Positions 58,294 through 64,000 of a DNA stretch of 64,000 nucleotides are shown here, piece by piece. Each line of letters begins with the position of its first letter. Position 1 is the first letter of the stretch. This DNA comes from Marsupella aquatica (Eukaryota; Marchantiophyta). The translations under genes were made by a program, and so were the position numbers. The stretch spans positions 9,176,001 through 9,240,000 of the forward strand of contig OZ316892.1 of assembly GCA_973895155.1 (NCBI GenBank), given 5' to 3'. Below the pieces are notes generated by a model, which saw only the letters and a list, made by a program, of their open reading frames with translations, was not told the origin of the DNA and did no database searches.

Positions 58294-59134
58294 GGTCGTG
58301 GGCAACGAATGGTGTTCTCATCGAGTTTTTGTAATGTAGTGTGCCTGGGTACATCACATGGTTACTCCATAGTCACAATTGCAAGAACTAAAAGTGTGCA
58401 CTTGATCGCGTTTTAGTATTGTGTACGCAATACTTTACAATGAGTTTCCAAAATACTTATAAATGACTCAAGGGTGTTTTTCATATATTGAAAATTATTT
58501 ATTATATTTTTCAACGGTCTTTTAAATTTGCCATATGACAATTAATAAGGGGTATGTAACATGTAAGTGTTCACAAGGGTATTAGGAGTTTTAGGCTAAG
58601 TGATTGCCTAGGGGTGAGTCCTAATCTTTGACTGTGCTCTCCATCTCGCTTTCCATAACAATTTTCAAATATTGCGCTTGTAAATTATGGATATGTACTA
58701 CCCTGGACATGATGCACACTAGACCAAGAGTTAACTTGGCTTCCTCCTTTTCAATCTTTGCAGCCCCGTTTGGAGCCAGATAGAAGCTGATGATGCCAAT
58801 GTCCGCAACTGGTAATTAACTCCTTGGCCATGCTCAAGGTTAATATGAGGGTTAGTGTGTTGGACAGAATTAAGTGTGGCTTGTGTGAATGAGCTAAAAG
58901 GTACCCTAAGCACATTATTGAGTTGCAATTTATGACACCACCTCATTGATATGAATCACCATACAGCAGGAATTGAATAGATCTTAATTAGCCCATCTAA
59001 GAACAGAGAGCCTAAGTTGTAGAATTAAAAGGTCCCAAACGAGGATGATTGCTAATATTTACAAATTACACCTTTCAATGTAAGTTCTAATTTTGAAAAT
59101 CTCCTAGTTTTTTACAATTTCAGAGAATGTTTTT
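58294..59134. other. Intergenic, no gene seen
   Basis: AT-rich sequence without coding signal or recognised repeat. Confidence 0.4.
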
Positions 59135-59275
59135 GATATTATTGGTAACAAGAGTAAAACCAAACTTAGTTTATAGATATCTAAATTTTTAATAATTACA
59201 CTCAGTCACCTTTTCAGATCATATAAAAATGTAAAATCCTGCCTATTATACAAAAAGTTACCTACCAGGGATTCA
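59135..59275 (+). mobile_element. M1 MITE fragment (right end)
   Basis: 'taaaaccaaact', 'catataaaaatgtaaaatcc' and 'gcctattatacaaaaagtta' match the last 150 bp of the 21,475-21,962 copy, including a decayed terminus 'cctaccagggatt'. Confidence 0.65.
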
Positions 59276-59334
59276 GAGTTCAGACTTCTTCTTTAATTAG
59301 CTTCATGTGAATGGTTATTTTTTAAACCACGCAT

Positions 59335-59800
59335 CGGGGTATTTAAAGCAGCAAGGGACTGTACGGCCATAAATGCTGGGCACGGCGCAGGGAAATCCAG
59401 GATCGGGGCAGGAGAGATGGTTCACAACTCCAAACTTCATTAAATTTTATTGCAAAAACTATTTACTCATTTTCGAAACTAAAAACACCCAACTGTAGAT
59501 CTTATCGAGATCTCTTTTTTGCACCCTAGATCGCCTTCTAACGTGGACGGACAAGATTTTAAGATGCAGTAAACAATGAACGGCAGAGATTGCAAAATCA
59601 ATGAATCGACGGCCAGGAGCGCTTAGATTTGTTTTATTTTTAATTTGAGAAATATAAACCCATTTACAAAACGGAAAAAACCCATCCATAGATCTCCTCG
59701 AGGTCTTTCTTTTGAGCCATAGATTGACCAATATGATAGACGGATGAGATTTGTGGAGGCAAAACAATCAGACGGCTTAGATCAATATTCCCCCCGAAAT
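59335..59800 (-). repeat. Dispersed repeat R3, copy 2
   Basis: It is the inverted counterpart of 39,267-39,725, with similarity along nearly the whole length. Further related words ('gacgtagatctcaac', 'tttgagccatagatcac') at 59,890-59,940 suggest that the element, or another copy, continues to the right. Confidence 0.8.
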
Positions 59801-61118
59801 TCAAATTTTGAATCTAGCCAATCAGAGCGCACCATTCGTTTTTCTATCATTTCTCCTGAAATAATAAACCATTTTGTGTGAGATTTTTTGGAGACGTAGA
59901 TCTCAACAAGACCTACAATTTGAGCCATAGATCACATCCTATGGCTGAGGGTAGGCGCAGCTATGAGCGTCGATCGGACGGTGGAGGGCAGGCGTTGCTG
60001 CGTAGCCTGTCTTTTTGCTGTATGGAATACACTTCGTATGGGGACTCCGCGTTACGCGGAGCCCCTTATACTCGGATGCGTGGTTTAACCAAAACTTACA
60101 TCATTCATGAAGATCCGCATGGATGAGACAAGCAAGGCAAGTACCCTGGCTACTGCTGAAATGAACCTTACCCCGACAGATCAGATCGGTGTTTCACAAT
60201 TTGGGACTCTTGGTGGTAAAGAACAATGATGGCTTTGCTGGCCTTCCGGCCAAGAGTCACGTGAACCTAGAGTTTTGTACGTGGCACTGTCCCACTGGAA
60301 GAAGTTTTGGGGCTCTCCGGCCGGGGTTTTGACTCCCGGGCCTCCTTAACGAAATACGTGGAAGCCAAGCCTTGTGCGTCCCCTTCACTCATCAAGCCCT
60401 TAATTTCAATCCACTCATGACAGTGGAGATATTGAAGTACTGGAGTTGGACATGGATATATCCCAAGAAATTAACAAGCTGGCCAATTCAACGGTACCAC
60501 GTTTCGGGGGGATCTCATAAGCGTATACTGATCTTGCCCTAATCCCCACTCTAGTGGCAGATTGGACCTATACAATCTTCCCCGAAAAAAAACTCCGAGC
60601 AGAGGCTACCATGCCACCTGTCCTGAGCACCTGTCATCCTAGTCACTAAGCTAGCCGGTGATATCATCCTTTCTCCACCCTGGGGTATCGGAGTGACTTA
60701 CATGTCTGGCCGTGCTTTCCCCCACTGTCCCTTCTAGAGCGGGAACTGTAAACCCTCGATCCACTTGCCACCCCCTTTCACTCCCCTATCTGTTAATAAC
60801 CCAAAATATAACCAGTAAAAGGCCCGGTAAGATCGAGGCCACCACCTGTAGTACGTTCTAGTCACAGCCAGCCGATGGTATCCTTTGGCAAGGAGCGCTG
60901 GATCTGAACGGGTATGACCATTCTTCCATCTGGATCCTTAATCACAAGCCTTCACTTGTAAGCGCGCCCCTTTCACTCAACCGGGTCAATTAGTTGGTGA
61001 TCGAGCTGGCATCAGCTGTTCCTTGCGCTGACAGCTGAACGCCATGTTGGACTGCTCAGAATGTGCGAAACCAGTCAGCTTGCCCATATCCAAACTTCCT
61101 GCCTGTGAGACTCCTGCA
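59801..61118. other. Intergenic, 5' of the secreted-protein gene
   Basis: No gene recognised. A short open frame at 59,878-60,126 overlaps repeat R3-like sequence and is not supported. Confidence 0.4.
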
Positions 61119-61126
61119 TATAAATA
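61119..61126 (+). promoter_or_regulatory. TATA box of the secreted-protein gene
   Basis: TATAAATA lies 190 bases before the start codon. A pyrimidine-rich leader (61,160-61,260, many CTCT runs) follows it, an arrangement common at plant promoters. Transcription would start near 61,150. Confidence 0.65.
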
Positions 61127-61315
61127 GATACTCACTACCTAGCATTGGTCTGCAGATCGACAGTCTTTTGATTTCTTCGATCTCTCACCCTGTCTCTTAG
61201 ATTCTCTCGGCACCTCTGTCTCTTTGGTTTCTTACGCAGTGCCATTCCTTCTTATTGTTAAACTTGGCAATACTTTGAAGTTTTTGCTCCTCTCTGCAGA
61301 CACAGCGAAGGCACC

Positions 61316-62377
61316 ATGGCGAAATCAGGATATGCATCTCTCTGCCTCCCCCTGGTTCTGGCAACCTTTGCACAATGTGTGCTGGGGCAGATCGGATATA
61401 CCTATGTCCACAACAGTGCTAGTTTCGACATTACACATACGAAACAGGTTACACACGCCGACGGCTCTACCACAATGATCGCCGATTCTACACTGGCGCA
61501 GGGCACCACGGAAGTGTTCCAAATTCCTTTGGACGTGACATGTGTTAGCACTTCGTGAGTTAGCTTAACTTCTCATCTTTGGTCCTTGTGTATTCATTTC
61601 ACACCATTTACGAAACCTCCAATCTCGATCCCGATCTCGATTGACAGAGATACTGTCACTTTGCCTGAGAGTTATTCTTATCCCTTATTTTGTTGGTTCT
61701 TCTCCTTGTGTATTTATTTCACATCATTGACAGCCATTATATATAACTATTGACAGTGGCATTTTCACTTTGCCTGATTCGGCAATACTGCTTGAACTGA
61801 CCTTTTCACCAATCAGTGTACTAACGGTCAAGTCTGCGCTTCTGCTCTGATTCTCAGTTGCGGCCTGACAGATGCTTGTTTCCTTGAACGTACTTGCAGA
61901 TGGACTAGCTAGCTGATCGAGTCCTGTACGTCATTTCTGTCATGAATTTAAACCCTGTTGTATTGATATATATAAAACTTATATATCAATACGACGGTTC
62001 AATGAATACCACTAGCACGACCATTAGAGCATCCAACGACTGTTATCCTGGGATTTTTAAAAAGAATGTAAACTATCTGGATAGAATCATTCTCACAGTG
62101 TTGTGTAGCCTCTAGATTTTTCATGCATCATCGTCTACCATTCATTCAATCTATACCTTGCTTGACATGTCCCTTGAACTGATGGTGCAGGTATTTGCAG
62201 CTCCCTGCCAAAAACGTCGGTCAGGTCGTCCTCGATTGGTGCGAAACAGGCATGCCAGTTGCTTGTTTGCCAGATTGTTTCTGGATAATCGATGAAACCG
62301 GATTCTCAGTTACAAATAATAAATATGGCACCCTGCTATTTGTGGCTGGTTGGAAGGAGATGGATGAGCACCTTTAG
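61316..62377 (+). CDS. Small secreted cysteine-containing protein, function unknown
   Basis: Exons 61316-61554 and 62191-62377 join in phase (TC|G) to give 141 aa. The N terminus MAKSGYASLCLPLVLATFAQ followed by CVLGQ is a clear signal peptide with probable cleavage after residue 24 (VLG/QIGYTY). The mature part, about 117 aa, has four cysteines (position 76, then DWCETGMPVACLPDCFW), enough for two disulphides, and no membrane segment. The start context CACCATGGC is strong, and a TATA box with a pyrimidine-rich leader precedes it. I recognise no family. The compact two-exon structure and the export signal suggest an apoplastic or cell-wall protein; that is inference. Confidence 0.75.
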
Positions 62378-64000
62378 TTGTGCTCTAAGAAGGAAACACG
62401 GGCGCCTACTTTAAATGCATACTGATTGGTTAGTAGGACGTACGGTGTCGATCAGCTGATGTGATCGATAATCATATGGAAATAGGCCCTAGGTTTTCTT
62501 AGATAGGTTGTGTATGAGCCCGGGTGTATGAGTTAGAAATAAGACATCTGAGCTAAGAAGAGTTCTTGAATCGATCTGTTTTATCATTAATTACTTAATA
62601 AAATCTAGTTCAGAGTTCTACAATAAAGCAATCATTCCAGTGAATGTAGGACTTCTATCTCGCGATTTGTTATCAGATCACCCAACAGATCTTGGGTAAG
62701 CACTTAACGTCTAGTTGCTGCAACTGACATGTTTCTCTCTTGCCATGCTTAATTTCTTGGTGTATGTCTCGCATTGACATAGTCGACACCACATTCCGAT
62801 TCCCCGTTTGACACCCCGGTTGATATGAAATCTAATTAATCCCTTAACTGATATTACCATGCATGTATGCCGCGCCGTCTATTGCATGCCCGAAGTTGCT
62901 ATATGCCTTATGGCTTCATATGCGCGGATCCTAAGCGAAGCATTTTGGGCTGGATTTTGGGGAGATCTCTTCAGAAGAGCCAAAAACCCTCAGCAACTCT
63001 ACTTAGCATTCATCCAAGCTGGTCCACTGGATTGTAGGCTTCATGTTAGGGAGCTTGAGGGCTGACATAGGATGTTGCAGCACGTGGTGAGTTTTGGTGG
63101 TTTGACTAAACAATGTTGCGTCTCAATTGCATTGGTGAGCGTTCAAGTACTCTTAGAAATTTCCTACCTGTAATTGGGCACCACCTCACATTTGAATTCA
63201 ATTTTAACCATGCACACCACCCTCGATCAATTCTGAGTGCATCGAATTTGATAATGCTTTGCTTGGGCAGTGAACCCTATCTTTTGATGGCCATTCAAAA
63301 TTGACAAATTAAACTGACACATAAATCAGGCCTGCGCGCCTCAGCTAGGAGGAGGTACGTTCAGCTACACATTAAATTAAACTCTAGCTAGCTAACTCTA
63401 TCATATGATGGCATGGGTCAACTTGAGGGCCGTAAACTAATATAACCAGATCCGTCTTGTCACGATCCCACATGAGCTCTATGCTGCGGCGCGGATGCTT
63501 CTAACACCAAACTTCAAAATGAGTTCCATCTCCCCTTGGGGAGTGGGTCTGCCAACTATAGATAGCCGGGACTATAGCCAAAACAATATTCGACTAAAAT
63601 CTCACTAAACTTTAAGATATGCAGGGCACACATGGCAGCCTAATCCTATCTTAGAAAGAGTGGTGTCGTTGATCACCCTGAAAACCCTTAATTTGCACTA
63701 ACATTGAACCTCTTGGATCCATAACATTAATTGTAACTGTTCTCTTGCTGTCTGCCGCGCGATCCTCCAGCTTCACATAATTAACGTACCGCGAAAATGA
63801 GCACCAAAACGAAACTGCTCACAAACTACTCCTGGGACCATGATCGGAAGGGGACCACTCTTCTGACAGTGGCATCAGTGAAAAGGTTTTGTCAAACAAA
63901 GCTTAGTAACTTAGATGTTCCAAGAGCCCGCAATCCCTGCCACCATCTGTCCAGACTGCTGAGGGTATATAGAGGTATGCTCTCCCATGTTTTAATTCAC
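62378..64000. other. Intergenic to window end, no gene seen
   Basis: The 3' UTR of the secreted-protein gene is expected first (possible poly(A) signal 'aataaaatc' at about 62,598). Short open frames at 62,859-63,065 and 63,113-63,304 have no splice support or family resemblance. Confidence 0.4.

Noticed and set aside
1-64000. tRNA and rRNA genes
   Set aside because: I scanned by eye for T-loop words (GGTTCGA-type) with matching acceptor and D arms. The 'ggattcgag' words at 4089 and 11,173 are part of the inverted repeat and have no cloverleaf. No convincing RNA gene was found, though eye scanning is not exhaustive.

Overview
This window is nuclear DNA from a green plant, most likely a land plant. 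The evidence is spliced genes with GT-AG introns, an AP2-family transcription factor split by microexons, plant-type ALDH7B and aldose 1-epimerase genes, and transposons of plant type (CACTA-like, hAT-like MITEs). I cannot place the species. Long intergenic stretches and moderate introns would suit a bryophyte or other spore plant, but that is a guess.

Layout. Positions 1-14,600 hold an AP2 gene on the minus strand (coding 8722 to 6098). It lies between two arms of a roughly 2.4 kb imperfect inverted repeat, at 1.80-4.16 kb and 11.10-13.71 kb. Positions 14.6-25.8 kb have no recognisable gene. They hold minisatellites and hAT-like MITEs, including two MITE copies in opposite orientation with perfect 8-bp target duplications that form a large potential hairpin at 20.86-21.96 kb. 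Positions 25.8-33.3 kb look like a CACTA element: one clear CACTA terminus, dense GTCATTT/AAATGAC repeats near both ends, and a tandem array of about 409 bp units.

Positions 33.3-64 kb are the gene-rich half. On the plus strand are aldose 1-epimerase (5 exons, one GC-AG intron), a truncated exon-1 copy of TFIIB, intact TFIIB (7 exons), ALDH7B/antiquitin (14 exons) and a small secreted cysteine-containing protein (2 exons). Minus-strand coding fragments of unknown nature lie between the two TFIIB copies, one of them resembling a transposon RNase H domain.

Exon models were built by eye from reading frame, splice sites and family conservation. In all five intact gene models the exon phases join without a frame break. 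The genes are unrelated housekeeping or regulatory functions (sugar anomer conversion, RNA polymerase II initiation, aldehyde detoxification, a transcription factor, a secreted protein). I see no operon-like or cluster-like functional system.
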